Shown: positions 19,848-29,780, counted from the first letter of the stretch. The stretch: DNA of 64,000 nucleotides from Gammaproteobacteria bacterium (GCA_004173475.1 SEBU01000003.1:186001-250000), one strand, 5' to 3'. Translations and numbers: made by a program. Notes: a model not told the origin generated them from the sequence alone.

Positions 19848-21563
19848 CTATTGAGCTTTATACGTTGCCATTTTCACTTTTAACACATGTACCCGCTTGC
19901 CAAAGTTCAAACCCCAGTCGGTTTGATCTCCATTCCAGACTCGTTCCATAATCCATTTCCCGTTGTCGTAGCGGCCTTCCTCAACACGCTCAATCATGTA
20001 TTTCAAACCTTTGATTTCTGCAGACGGTTTGAAATCAACACGCGCTTTATAAGCAGTGACTAAATACTCATTTTCGCTGAGCTGCGCTATTAGCGCACCG
20101 CCACTTGCCGTGTCATTACCTACAGGTGGCGACGTAAAAAACATAGGGCGACCATAACTGACTTCAGCGTTCCACCGTCCTAAATCTAGAGTCTGCGTCA
20201 AGGCCTCAGCAATTTTTTTGGCCGCAACTTCTTTTTCTTCTTTGGTAGCATCTGGTTTAGCTGCCAAGTTTTTAACTGCGTCATTATCCAAAGGTTCTGA
20301 AACACCCCAAACATTATTTTCAAAACTTAATTTCGCCCACTCGCGCATCATCGGAGCAATTACCCGGTAATGTCGCGCGAAATTCTCAATAGTTTCATCA
20401 TCATACTTATCTGCACCCAAAGGATAATTTACGTAATCAGTGTCATCCATTCCAAACGGAGAAAAACCAATTCCACCCTTACCCAAAACATCAAAAAAGT
20501 AACGCGCATAGGCTTGGCTGTTGCCAATTTCTGGAACAAAGAGTGGATTGCCCTTTCCGCTGTATTGCTCTAACCATTTCAACACAACTTTATGATCTGG
20601 ATTATAAATATCGGGGGCAATAATATCTAAATGGGGGGCAGCGGCTTTCCAAATATGCAATACATTATCTGTTGCTCCGCCTTTTTCCCAATGTGTCGGA
20701 TTAAACGGATCGCGCAGCGCGACGTTCGTATACATAGGCAAAGACTTAACTGCTTTAGCAGCGGCTGCAAGCTCTTCACAAAAAATTGCTATGTGATAGG
20801 CATGAAAAAATTCGTCGGCATCTTTACCAAATACTTCTGTCCATGTACCCGCCTTGACACCAATCCTTTTTATAAGATCATCCGGTATAGGTGCGTTAAA
20901 TATTTTGTTCGCCATTTCCGAGTAGTCGCGATCAGAGCCCCAGGTACCAGCCTCATTCTGTATCTGCACCATAATCACCGTGTTTTGCTCATCTACATTT
21001 TTAAGATGTTTCATCAGCTCAAGAAATGCTTTTTTATCCGCATTCAAGGTGTTCTTGCCTAATGGCGATAACGAATTTAACGCATCTCCCGTTTTCGTAA
21101 CAACACGAGGAAATCGTTCGTTATTTAACTTCACCCAGGCCGGGGTGTAGTGAGGGGCATTATTCTTCCAAGTGCCAAACCATAAAAGTACCAGGCGTGC
21201 CTGATTTGTGCGCGCTTCTCGCAATAAAAAATCCACGTAGGAAAAATCGAATTTACCTTCTTCGGGTTCGATTTGCTCCCAAGCAACAGGAATCTCAAGT
21301 GTGTTTGCATGCATTTTTTTGTAAGAAGGCCAGACGTATTTTAAGGCCTCCGGATAATTACTCGAATTATTAACTTGCATAGCTAACATCAAAAAAGGTT
21401 CGCCGTCCACCATAAGCGCATGTCGGCCATTTTTGTGCACTATTTCAGGCGATGTTGAAGCAAAAACAGAATTTGAAAAAAAAATCATTCCTACATAAAA
21501 AAATAAAAAATGTTTATAATTTTTTAATGTACGTGATTTACTATTCATTAAAATTCTTAACAT
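19848..21563 (-). CDS. GH35 beta-galactosidase (Bgl35A-like, DUF5597 C-terminal)
   Basis: A 571-residue exported glycoside hydrolase of family 35. A signal peptide (to about residue 36) precedes a TIM barrel with WEQIEPEEGKFDF, VQIQNEAGTWG (acid/base E204) and LFVPEIGNS (nucleophile E345); the C-terminal part matches DUF5597. Spacing of the two glutamates is close to that of the Cellvibrio japonicus xyloglucan beta-galactosidase Bgl35A. It removes terminal beta-galactose from oligosaccharides such as xyloglucan fragments. ATG 21563 is preceded by GAGG at a good distance. It lies 92 bp after the TonB receptor gene, so the two are probably cotranscribed. Confidence 0.92.
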   Translation of the reverse strand: MLRILMNSKSRTLKNYKHFLFFYVGMIFFSNSVFASTSPEIVHKNGRHALMVDGEPFLMLAMQVNNSSNYPEALKYVWPSYKKMHANTLEIPVAWEQIEPEEGKFDFSYVDFLLREARTNQARLVLLWFGTWKNNAPHYTPAWVKLNNERFPRVVTKTGDALNSLSPLGKNTLNADKKAFLELMKHLKNVDEQNTVIMVQIQNEAGTWGSDRDYSEMANKIFNAPIPDDLIKRIGVKAGTWTEVFGKDADEFFHAYHIAIFCEELAAAAKAVKSLPMYTNVALRDPFNPTHWEKGGATDNVLHIWKAAAPHLDIIAPDIYNPDHKVVLKWLEQYSGKGNPLFVPEIGNSQAYARYFFDVLGKGGIGFSPFGMDDTDYVNYPLGADKYDDETIENFARHYRVIAPMMREWAKLSFENNVWGVSEPLDNDAVKNLAAKPDATKEEKEVAAKKIAEALTQTLDLGRWNAEVSYGRPMFFTSPPVGNDTASGGALIAQLSENEYLVTAYKARVDFKPSAEIKGLKYMIERVEEGRYDNGKWIMERVWNGDQTDWGLNFGKRVHVLKVKMATYKAQ

Positions 21564-21655
21564 GCTTGCCTCATCGTGAATTACTGAACAGCTATTTAAA
21601 TAAGCCCTGCGCCAGGAAAATATTACAGGGCAACTTCTAAAAATATTAATATTGA

Positions 21656-24589
21656 TTAAAATTTAGCGCTCAAGCTTAACTCATAACGAGTATCGTTTAC
21701 GAAATAGGCTGCATAATGATTGCCTGCACCTTTTTGTTTTATAATCGTTTTTGTTTCTGCATTGGTAATATTGCTGACTGACAGTTGCAGTCCAATATTT
21801 TCATTGAATTTATAACCTATAGAACCGTCCAATTGGCCGAAGTCGTCGGCATAGACCGGTAAACGCCAATTGACGCCATTAGCTTCGTTATAGCCGTTAT
21901 AACCATTTGCTCCGACAGACATTAAATATTCGCTACGCCAATTGTACGCGAGACGCAAGGACCAATTATTTTTTTCGTACATGCCCACCAAATTGTAAGA
22001 GTTTTTCGATATGCCTGCGTAAGGTAAATCAGCGTAGGTCGATGCATCTGTATCAATTGCCGATGTACTAACCGGAAAGTGAGCTTTACTATTAATGTAC
22101 GTGTAGTTTGCAGATATACCCAAACCGTCAAAAGGCGCAGGTAGTGCATCGAAAAATTGAGACCACCCCAACTCTAATCCATTGATCTCGGCATGGCCTG
22201 AATTAATGGGCCAATTCGTGATGAATGTGTAGCCGGTAAATTCGGCAGAGCTGGTTGACTTTGCGATATAGTCATCAACTTCTTTTCTAAATAAATTGGC
22301 ATGTACCTCACCACCGTGATCATCGAAATACCACTCTATCGACGCATCAAACTGATTGGAAATCATTGGTTTAAGATAAGGGTTAGTATCTGAACTCACT
22401 GTGAGCAACAAATTAGTTATGTCCAGCGCATCTGACTGATTCGAACTTCCGGATTTTGGTTTTGCCGTCAAATTTAGATTAGCTGCTAGAGAACTAAATT
22501 CCGGACGCGAAATTGCTTTGGCGGCAGAAAAACGTAAGAATAAGTTCTCATCCAATTTCACGCGAATATTAAAATTGGGTAATATATTCGTGTATTTATT
22601 TTCAGCATCAATTATTTCAGATGGATGCGCCAACGGGTTCGTAGCAGTTTTAGTATCACCGTTTTCATCCACGTAGGAAATTGAATCTGATGGGTACACC
22701 AAAAAGCCTGTAGCTGTATTTTGCGTTGTAACAATACGAACGCCGAAATTCCCATCTACCGGTGCACTCAAGTCGTCGAAACCAAATGTTGTGCTGACAT
22801 AAATAGCGCTACTTTTTTCTTCCTGATTATTATGCCACTGCGGTAACGTCATATCAGGAATCGCATCAGCATTTACAAAACCAGCTCTTTTACGTAAGTC
22901 GGTAATGCCGCTCGGATAAATATCAATTAATTCAAGATTAGGTACCAACACGGATGTAGGGACATTGGCGTCGCCGCGATAGAAATTAGTGAATTTAAAT
23001 ACCGATACATCTTGCGGATTAATAATGCTCGGAAACTTATAGCCGTTCGGATGCGGCTGCCATGATGAGCCTCGCCCCCATGTTTCGGTCATTGCGCGCC
23101 AATGGTAATCGCTCTCTTCATTGTCCGCCGTGCGATTTGTAAAGCGAGCACCCACCTTTACCGATTTAATAATCGAGTTTTCAAACGAATATTTAGCGTC
23201 CAACTTAATTGCTTTTTCTTCAGCTTCATTGTTAACAACATGAGGCATGGTAAAAGTCCAATAGTATTGCGAGGGATCAACTAGCAACGCGTTATCTGGA
23301 ACTGAAATAGACGGCAAATGACCTGACAAATTAATATCTACGTACGCAGGCTCAACGCCTAATGCGATAGTATTATCCAAACCAACTGAATTGGCTTTAA
23401 CGAGCTGAAAATCACCGTTGAACTCCCAATATTCATCTGGACTCCATTTAAAGCCGGTGGATAAATCCGTGGTGTCGGAATCACGATTTGATGCGCGAGT
23501 GTCGACACCAAACGCAATGCCATTAGATGCGTTATTTGGAAATAATGTAGTGATTTTGCCAGAAACAAAACTTCCGTCTGCGTCAAAATTTAATGAAGAA
23601 TCACCGTATGCATTTAGATTTTTAACATCCTCGCTGCTCATTGATAAAAAAGCAGCATTTTCATCCCAGCGCAATGTATATTCGGTACGGAACGCGGTTA
23701 AATATAATTCCAAATCATCGTTTGGTGCCCATTGCAGCGCGGCATAACTACCCGTTCTATCGCGACTAAAGTCGACACGACGCCAATCCACTCCTCTCGG
23801 TAAATAAACAGATTTTCCACTTATCAAATCAGCACGTGTATACCACTCGCGGGTGTATACGCCGTCGGTTCGAGTATTTGTTTCGCCAGTAGAAATATCC
23901 ACAAGCAACCCTAGCCTACCCATGTCAGTGTCCCATTGGTTGGTATACAAACCAGAGTAAGACGGTTTTACGTTATCTACACTTTGTGCGTAGCTAGCTT
24001 TAGCGGTTAAGGCAATTTGTTGGCCAGGCGTATCGAAAGGCATGCGGGTGCGAAGATTGACGATGCCGCCCAATCCACCTTCGGTTAAGTCTGCAGTGGG
24101 ACTTTTAATTACGTCAACACCTGCCATTAATTCAGCCGGAACATCCTCAAAGCTCAATGCGCGCCCACCACTACTTGCCGTAAAAATATCACGACCGTTT
24201 AACTCGGAACGCACTTGCGTTAAACCGCGCACGGCAATACCAGAACCTTCCGCAGAAAAATGTTCCGGGTCGCCCAGGGTATCAAAGTGAGTAACAGTGA
24301 TTCCCGGCACGCGCTGCAACGCTTCTGTCACACTTCGGTCGGGTAGCTTACCCATATCATCTGCCACAATTGAATCAACAATTGAGCTGGCATTTTTCTT
24401 TATATCCTGTGCAGATTGAATACTTGCACGTTGGCCGGTAACAACAATTTCTTCTGCTTCCGCTAGTCTTTCGTTAGCCGCATGGGTTGGAGCTGATATC
24501 ACCCCGAAAAAAAGAGACAAGCTAGATGCTATTTTTATGTATGAAGACAACTTATTTTTTTGAAACAGTTTTTCATTTTTATTTATCAT
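21656..24589 (-). CDS. TonB-dependent receptor, carbohydrate type
   Basis: A 977-residue outer-membrane receptor. Signal peptide ends near THAANE (about 39); a TonB-box-like EEIVVTG follows, then the plug domain (about 50-190: SIVADDMGKLPDRSVTEALQRVPGI, GIAVRGLTQVRSELNGRDIF, VDVIKSPTADLTEGGLGGIVNLRT) and a 22-strand barrel ending in the aromatic terminus YELSLSAKF. This plug form belongs to the Xanthomonas/Caulobacter-type receptors that import oligosaccharides. Next to the GH35 gene it likely takes up a galactose-containing oligosaccharide (for example from xyloglucan). The substrate is inferred from context. Confidence 0.94.
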   Translation of the reverse strand: MINKNEKLFQKNKLSSYIKIASSLSLFFGVISAPTHAANERLAEAEEIVVTGQRASIQSAQDIKKNASSIVDSIVADDMGKLPDRSVTEALQRVPGITVTHFDTLGDPEHFSAEGSGIAVRGLTQVRSELNGRDIFTASSGGRALSFEDVPAELMAGVDVIKSPTADLTEGGLGGIVNLRTRMPFDTPGQQIALTAKASYAQSVDNVKPSYSGLYTNQWDTDMGRLGLLVDISTGETNTRTDGVYTREWYTRADLISGKSVYLPRGVDWRRVDFSRDRTGSYAALQWAPNDDLELYLTAFRTEYTLRWDENAAFLSMSSEDVKNLNAYGDSSLNFDADGSFVSGKITTLFPNNASNGIAFGVDTRASNRDSDTTDLSTGFKWSPDEYWEFNGDFQLVKANSVGLDNTIALGVEPAYVDINLSGHLPSISVPDNALLVDPSQYYWTFTMPHVVNNEAEEKAIKLDAKYSFENSIIKSVKVGARFTNRTADNEESDYHWRAMTETWGRGSSWQPHPNGYKFPSIINPQDVSVFKFTNFYRGDANVPTSVLVPNLELIDIYPSGITDLRKRAGFVNADAIPDMTLPQWHNNQEEKSSAIYVSTTFGFDDLSAPVDGNFGVRIVTTQNTATGFLVYPSDSISYVDENGDTKTATNPLAHPSEIIDAENKYTNILPNFNIRVKLDENLFLRFSAAKAISRPEFSSLAANLNLTAKPKSGSSNQSDALDITNLLLTVSSDTNPYLKPMISNQFDASIEWYFDDHGGEVHANLFRKEVDDYIAKSTSSAEFTGYTFITNWPINSGHAEINGLELGWSQFFDALPAPFDGLGISANYTYINSKAHFPVSTSAIDTDASTYADLPYAGISKNSYNLVGMYEKNNWSLRLAYNWRSEYLMSVGANGYNGYNEANGVNWRLPVYADDFGQLDGSIGYKFNENIGLQLSVSNITNAETKTIIKQKGAGNHYAAYFVNDTRYELSLSAKF

Positions 24590-25298
24590 TATTTTCTCCA
24601 GATAAAAATAAAACCAAGCGCGATATTGGTTATATGGAATTTAGGGATTAAAAAGTTTCCTCAATGCTCTTCAGCTTTGAACCGCACACATGAAACTATA
24701 ATTTTATTTATCGCCGAATTTATTACTCTTGATTCCGAAACATTTTCTCCCAATAAATAGCAAACGCAGCAATACCAGCGATGCTTTCAGAGGCAAAGGT
24801 TTCGTTAAGAGTTTATTGTTCAACGGAAGCTGAAATACTTACTCAACATCCGCGAGATGGAATGACACGAATAAAAATAATTGCCGATTATTCTTTGAAG
24901 ACACTACTTATTATTTTCTCTTGAAAGTTTTACTGTCTGGCCGTCCTTCCAAATATCCTTATCTGAAATCTTATTTTTATCTAGGATCGACAATGCTAAA
25001 GACCATCCTAAAGCACGTCCAAATCGATATTGTCATATTAATGGGATTTATCTATTTTGAACGCCATGTTATTAGAATTTTTTTACGTATGCAACGCTTA
25101 TTGCCTATAAGGCAGGCGAATTAGGTTTAGTAATGTAATTCGAATGCAGGCAAGCTCCGAAAATCATCCCGCGGTGTCTAAATCAGATGGCACAAGTGTT
25201 GCTCAAACCATATTGATCTATGAGGGACCCCAATTCCCATCGCCTAGTGGCGAACCCGACCTCGTTTAGCACACAAACCAAAGGCTATTGGCACCACT
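24590..25298. other. 709-bp non-coding region upstream of TonB receptor
   Basis: Divergent, AT-rich region between the TonB receptor gene (minus) and the NIT-like gene (plus). It must carry both promoters, and possibly the operator for the IclR-type protein. A plus-strand frame of 67 codons (24921-25124, TTG start) is hydrophobic but has no ribosome binding site, and I do not call it. No structured RNA was recognised. Confidence 0.4.
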
Positions 25299-26249
25299 AT
25301 GAGACAAGCAAGTACGCAAAACGCACCATTTTCTAACGGCCAGTCTTCTATTCAAGCCTTTACAGCGCTTTTTCATCAACGCCTGGACGCTCTAAATTTA
25401 ATTAAACAATTAATTCACATTACAAAGGCTGTACAGCGTCATCGTGGTATGAGCATGGGGCTTTTGGGGGGCAACGCGTTATTCCGTGAAGACTTCACTC
25501 GTCTACAGCGTCAAATCGCAGAGCGGCTAAATTTATTTATTTCGTTCGCTGCCAGAGGCCATCAACTAGTACCACAGCGTGACCAGGAAAATTTACAAAG
25601 CGCATGGCTTACGATAAGCCATGATTGGCAGGAAGATTCAGTCATTGATAACTACGAGTTGCACTGTCATTTGATTGAGCAACTTCTTGCACTTTTTGCA
25701 GCGCTGGCTAAGCAATTGGAGCAACCCATTGCTGCGCTTTTAGCAAGCGGCGATGAACCTACACAGGTATATGCCACCACGGCAATTTACCCGAATCGGT
25801 TTAAGCAGTTGGAGGTATTACATTTTTCAACGCGTCTAATGCCTGCGGTGGCAGAGCAGATTGGGCGCATACGTGCGCTTGCAACTTATACTGCTGCGCT
25901 AGGATATTGCGATGCCGACTACGCAAGTAAATTGCGTTACGTCATTCAATGCACGCGCGTTAATAATGAAAAGTTGCGTCATCAAGCAAAACGCATGGAA
26001 GGAATTTTAGAGAAAGATAGTCCACTCTTAAATCAACTAAAAAGTTATGAAATAAAACTGACTTTTCTTTTAAATATGGTGGAGCATGATGTATTAAAAG
26101 ATGAGAAGCTCACAGCGGATAGCAATCGCTTATTTGATTTGGCTACAGATATTATTGATATGTATTTAAATAGTGTTGATGAGGGCACAGCGTTGATTGA
26201 ACGCTGGCATCATGATGAAATTGAAAACTGGATTTTATCTTCGAGCTAA
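25299..26249 (+). CDS. NIT-like all-helical sensor-domain protein
   Basis: A 316-residue soluble, almost entirely helical protein. The segment ITKAVQRHRGMSMGLLGGN (about 42-60) resembles the conserved RGxSxxxL opening of nitrate/nitrite-sensing NIT domains, and a second such bundle seems to follow in the C-terminal half (EQIGRIRALATYTAALG). It has no transmembrane segments, HAMP or output domain, so if it is a sensor its partner is separate. Known NIT domains bind nitrate or nitrite in chemoreceptors and kinases; that activity is not shown here. It converges on the PilZ/DUF1631 pair. Confidence 0.6.
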   Translation: MRQASTQNAPFSNGQSSIQAFTALFHQRLDALNLIKQLIHITKAVQRHRGMSMGLLGGNALFREDFTRLQRQIAERLNLFISFAARGHQLVPQRDQENLQSAWLTISHDWQEDSVIDNYELHCHLIEQLLALFAALAKQLEQPIAALLASGDEPTQVYATTAIYPNRFKQLEVLHFSTRLMPAVAEQIGRIRALATYTAALGYCDADYASKLRYVIQCTRVNNEKLRHQAKRMEGILEKDSPLLNQLKSYEIKLTFLLNMVEHDVLKDEKLTADSNRLFDLATDIIDMYLNSVDEGTALIERWHHDEIENWILSSS

Positions 26250-26280
26250 CCAATAGAAATTAGCTGACGATACCAAATGA

Positions 26281-26640
26281 TTAAAAAGTCTGCCAGGATT
26301 CAATCAGTTTTTGGATTACCTCTGCCGCTTGAGGGGTTGAATCGATAATGTTAAATCCGGTCCAATGCTTGCCATTTTCATCTGCAGCTCGGGTCCACAA
26401 ACAATCTACGCCTATGCGAACTACTTGCTTCGAATTATTTTCCCCAAGTATGTGCATATCCAATTCATAAAGTCTGTCTTCTTCAAGTGGGACATCACCT
26501 ACGAGCATAAGGCCCTGGACGTGAATATTCACCAATCGTCCCAAATAAATATCCCTCATACTATCGTACACATCTACATCCGCACCAATCGCATGACGCT
26601 GGATGGCACGATCATTATTTTGTGAAGATTGATCACTCAT
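26281..26640 (-). CDS. PilZ-domain protein
   Basis: A 119-residue protein with a PilZ-like layout: RAIQRHAIGADVDVYD near the N-terminus (the RxxxR motif) and LGRLVNIHVQGLMLVGD (the [DN]xSxxG position, here NIHVQG). In true PilZ domains these bind c-di-GMP; the Ser is replaced by His/Val here, so binding is uncertain. ATG 26640 lies just after the stop of the DUF1631 gene (26645-26647), so the two are translationally coupled. It is probably a receptor or partner working with the DUF1631 protein. Confidence 0.8.
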   Translation of the reverse strand: MSDQSSQNNDRAIQRHAIGADVDVYDSMRDIYLGRLVNIHVQGLMLVGDVPLEEDRLYELDMHILGENNSKQVVRIGVDCLWTRAADENGKHWTGFNIIDSTPQAAEVIQKLIESWQTF

Positions 26641-26644
26641 AAAC

Positions 26645-29080
26645 TTACTCAACAGAAGAAGTTTCGGTCGCTAAGTTACCTGCGCGCGCATTCAGCGTTT
26701 GGTAAATATTTTCCAAGGCACGCTCAAAAAACGGTTTGGTACTACCAGCGATAACGCGAGCACTACCTGCAATCATCTCACGAGCCAATTGCAAACCTGC
26801 AATTAAAGAGACTTTCCGCCCCTGCTGATCCACTAACATGTAGTGATTCGTTTTTTGATTGTACCAGGCCACTTTCAAACGTTTTCCACCGGTGAATTCG
26901 AACCAGGTGCCGAATTCAATCATTTTTAAACTTTCGATAATTTTGGTTTCATCTGCGGTTTCAGGAATTGAAGATTCTTCCGTTTGCCCGGCTTTTTCCG
27001 CAGCCATGGTTTCTAGCTTGGTGCGCATCGGTGCAGGCGCAGCCTCCGCTTTTTTACTTTGCAGCGCTAAACGTTGCAATGCGATGACGGCTTCAATTAA
27101 CTTGCGACCTTTCTCTTGCTCGTAGCCGATGGTTTCAAACCCCTGCTCCAGGGACGCAATTAGCGCAACTTGCTTTTCCGTTTGTTTGATTTTATCGAGC
27201 TGCAAAGTTTTAGGTTCGATACTCCATAATAAATCGTCTATTACGGCAACAGCGCGAGTCCATACATCGGAGTTTTCGCTGTACCGCAACAATACAAAAG
27301 ATAAATAGTCTGACCATGGCTGCAACAGCAGTAAAAGAATTGCGGACGGCATTTCCCGTCCATCAGTCCGGCTACGCACGGTTTTATTTACCTGAACTTT
27401 GGCTTCCCGCAACTTTTCTTCACCTTGTGCTTTTTCAAGCGCACGGCGTTCCATAAGCTCCTGCCGACGAGCTACATTGTGCGTGTATGAATTAAATTCG
27501 ATGAGTAATTCCGCAAACAATCGCGTATCGTTTTTAAATTCTTCTAGCAAACGGAATACTGTTATCTTAATTCTGTTAAAAATTTCAAACTGATCAGTTC
27601 CGTCATTACTAACCCAACGAATACCCGCTTCAGCCAAACTGTTTAACAATACGCGAGCAGGATGCTCTGGTTGCTCAAAAAAATCTTTATCAATAAACGC
27701 AATTTTTAAGAATGGAGTATGCAAATAACTTAGCAAAGCTTTAACAGAATCAGGAAGATGTTCATCTGACAACATATATTCAAATAGCAAGCCCACCAAA
27801 TCGATAGTTTGCATATCGTTAGCTTCAACCGCGCCGTTTTCATTTTCACGCGCAATTTGCTGCATCATTTGCTGACTAACTTCTTGCACTGCTTGCGGAG
27901 CTATTTTTATCCCACCCGCGCCCGCACTGGAAAAAACCTGTTGTGTAAGTGCCAGGGTATTTGTTTGCATGCCGTCAAGCACGCCCACTAGTTGATTAGT
28001 GTTATAAACGCTTAAATGTTGCGGATTGAATTGTTGATTCTGTGGTGCCAAACTTGCTTCGGGATAAACCGCAGTAGATACAGGCGCGTAATTTGCTGCT
28101 ACCACCGGGGGCTGAAACGCTTGTTGATTGGAGGCGAGGCCCTGGTGCGTAATATGAGTTTGCAGCAATTTAATCGCATTCAATAAACTGCTTTGATATT
28201 GCGCATCAGAAGAATTAAGAGTGCCGCTTAGCAAGCGATCACTTGCCCGACGATTCAGGGGGTCAGCACTAGCTTGCTGGGTTAATTCAGCTAATGGATT
28301 TATATCCAAAGGATCATCAGCAACTTGCTCATCCATACTCGATTTATAAGTTGATGAAGTGTCAGCAGCGGGCGCGGGAACAAAGCGTAAGTTAGGTAAT
28401 AAATGTTGTTGGACGAGGTAATCGTTTATCTCAAGATAAAGCGATTCTAATTGCCCAATGATTTCCTGATCAAAAATTTTGTACCCGATAATTTTTGTTT
28501 TTGCATCCATATCCAAACTGGAAAGCACTTTACGCAAAGCCTCACAGAATTGTACAGGGCTGCATGGATTGCTACGTTCATCCAGCTTCTCACCATCGTT
28601 CAACAACGCCAAACGTTGTTGGAGCGCCCATAGTTGTTCTGCATAAAAACCTTCGGCACGATGCGCGATGGAACTAATCGCTATAGTCTCTTCCAAATCT
28701 GAATGCTCAACCAACGACAGCATGTCCCCAGTAAAACGCTCTTCACCGGTTAGGGTGTTCAGTGTTTTATTTTTAAATTTTACGAAGCCGTTACCCAAAT
28801 GTTGGCAGAACTCCTGTTCTGCCGGTTGCTGCACTGCAGCAATCAGATTTTGTACCTCAAAAAGTTCAACTTGTTCTTTATTTGATTTGGCTTGCTCAGC
28901 GTGCTGAAGGATTTCTTTACACCAATGCCGCCAAAAATTGGGGAAAACGCGATAGGCAAAGCCGCGAGTAAGATCGCGGCAATGTTTGAGATGCTGAATT
29001 ACAATTTGCTCCGAAATAGGTGCAAGGTCGCGATTTGCAAGCTTATCGGCGTCTTTGCCAAACGCCCCGTTATTCTGCAT
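26645..29080 (-). CDS. DUF1631 family protein
   Basis: A large cytoplasmic protein (811 residues from ATG 29080). I choose this start because AGGA lies six bases upstream; a TTG 120 bases earlier gives a longer frame without a ribosome binding site. The N-terminal half is helical with a Gln-rich linker (about 300-400). The C-terminal part (EFGTWFEFTGGKRLKVAWYN, YMLVDQQGRKVSLI) is beta-rich and looks PilZ-like. The family is of unknown function and common in gammaproteobacteria. Coupling to a PilZ gene suggests a role in c-di-GMP or motility/surface signalling, which is an inference. Confidence 0.85.
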   Translation of the reverse strand: MQNNGAFGKDADKLANRDLAPISEQIVIQHLKHCRDLTRGFAYRVFPNFWRHWCKEILQHAEQAKSNKEQVELFEVQNLIAAVQQPAEQEFCQHLGNGFVKFKNKTLNTLTGEERFTGDMLSLVEHSDLEETIAISSIAHRAEGFYAEQLWALQQRLALLNDGEKLDERSNPCSPVQFCEALRKVLSSLDMDAKTKIIGYKIFDQEIIGQLESLYLEINDYLVQQHLLPNLRFVPAPAADTSSTYKSSMDEQVADDPLDINPLAELTQQASADPLNRRASDRLLSGTLNSSDAQYQSSLLNAIKLLQTHITHQGLASNQQAFQPPVVAANYAPVSTAVYPEASLAPQNQQFNPQHLSVYNTNQLVGVLDGMQTNTLALTQQVFSSAGAGGIKIAPQAVQEVSQQMMQQIARENENGAVEANDMQTIDLVGLLFEYMLSDEHLPDSVKALLSYLHTPFLKIAFIDKDFFEQPEHPARVLLNSLAEAGIRWVSNDGTDQFEIFNRIKITVFRLLEEFKNDTRLFAELLIEFNSYTHNVARRQELMERRALEKAQGEEKLREAKVQVNKTVRSRTDGREMPSAILLLLLQPWSDYLSFVLLRYSENSDVWTRAVAVIDDLLWSIEPKTLQLDKIKQTEKQVALIASLEQGFETIGYEQEKGRKLIEAVIALQRLALQSKKAEAAPAPMRTKLETMAAEKAGQTEESSIPETADETKIIESLKMIEFGTWFEFTGGKRLKVAWYNQKTNHYMLVDQQGRKVSLIAGLQLAREMIAGSARVIAGSTKPFFERALENIYQTLNARAGNLATETSSVE

Positions 29081-29454
29081 ATGTTTTCCTGCACCCTTTT
29101 CCATAATTTTCATATTCCTAGCCGCCCCGCTGATAGTCCATGTCCTTTTGATGGCATCAGCTTCACAATAATGAACTGATTGCAGTCGATTTAGCGCCAA
29201 AAATGCTTATTCAATTTTAGCAGTTCCTAGTACTCCGACCACAAAATGAGATATGCGTCACCTATTTCAACACATAAGAACGAATTTCGACACCCACTAA
29301 ACCGATTATTTTGGCGTCTCAATTGTAAATATTTATAAATTATTGCCAAAACGCCTGCACCAATTAAGCTCTTTCCCTTTTAGCCACGCACCACGACACA
29401 GCACAACATCAATCCACTTTTCATAAGAAAGGTGATCGATTCTAGCTTTACAAG
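29081..29454. other. non-coding region upstream of guanidine locus
   Basis: Divergent region between the DUF1631 gene and the guanidine locus. It carries two NtrC-like half-sites, TGCACCA at 29355-29361 and GCACCA at 29387-29392, about 75-115 bp before the proposed sigma-54 promoter. Only half-sites match, so NtrC control is a suggestion. No gene seen. Confidence 0.35.
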
Positions 29455-29466
29455 GTTGAATGCAAG

Positions 29467-29483
29467 TTGGTATTCATCTTGCT
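29467..29483 (+). promoter_or_regulatory. putative sigma-54 (RpoN) promoter of the guanidine operon
   Basis: TTGG-TATTCATC-TTGCT has the invariant GG (-24) and GC (-12) ten bases apart and a full TTGC -12 element; the CACG part of the -24 box is only partly matched. Transcription would start near 29494, about 65 nt before the riboswitch core. Nitrogen control by RpoN/NtrC would suit a guanidine nitrogen-assimilation operon. Confidence 0.45.
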
Positions 29484-29557
29484 AAATTCATACCGTTCAC
29501 CAGCAATACCTGATCCGCACTCTGAGTGGTTTGGAATATTCGATGTTAGACAAATAG

Positions 29558-29690
29558 AAAGCTAGGGTTCCGATTTCTTTTTATCAGCGCTTAACGCACT
29601 AATGAAAAAACAATGACTGGTCCGAGAGCTTTCGACCACAGCGGTATAGGCCACTGGGGTTACACGGCGGGATAAAAGCCCGGGAGAAAT
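29558..29690 (+). ncRNA. guanidine-I (ykkC) riboswitch
   Basis: The leader contains the three diagnostic ykkC blocks in order: GCTAGGGTTCCG (29561-29572), GACTGGTCCGAGAGC (29615-29629) and ACGGCGGGATAAAAGCCC followed by GGGAGA (29664-29686). This class binds guanidinium and turns on genes for guanidine export or degradation. It lies about 170 nt before the binding-protein gene of a urea/guanidine carboxylase cluster, a well-known target of guanidine-I. The expression platform downstream is not an obvious terminator. Confidence 0.95.
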
Positions 29691-29780
29691 GGCCTGAAAA
29701 CCTGTTAGTAAATCTGCGCGCAAACGTTACAGCCAGATTTTGTACAGATCTTAATTGCCAGAGTGCTCTCAGCTTTACAA

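Noticed and set aside
24921-25124. Open frame of 67 codons upstream of the NIT-like gene.
   Set aside because: TTG start, no ribosome binding site, no recognisable sequence, AT-rich composition like the flanking non-coding DNA.
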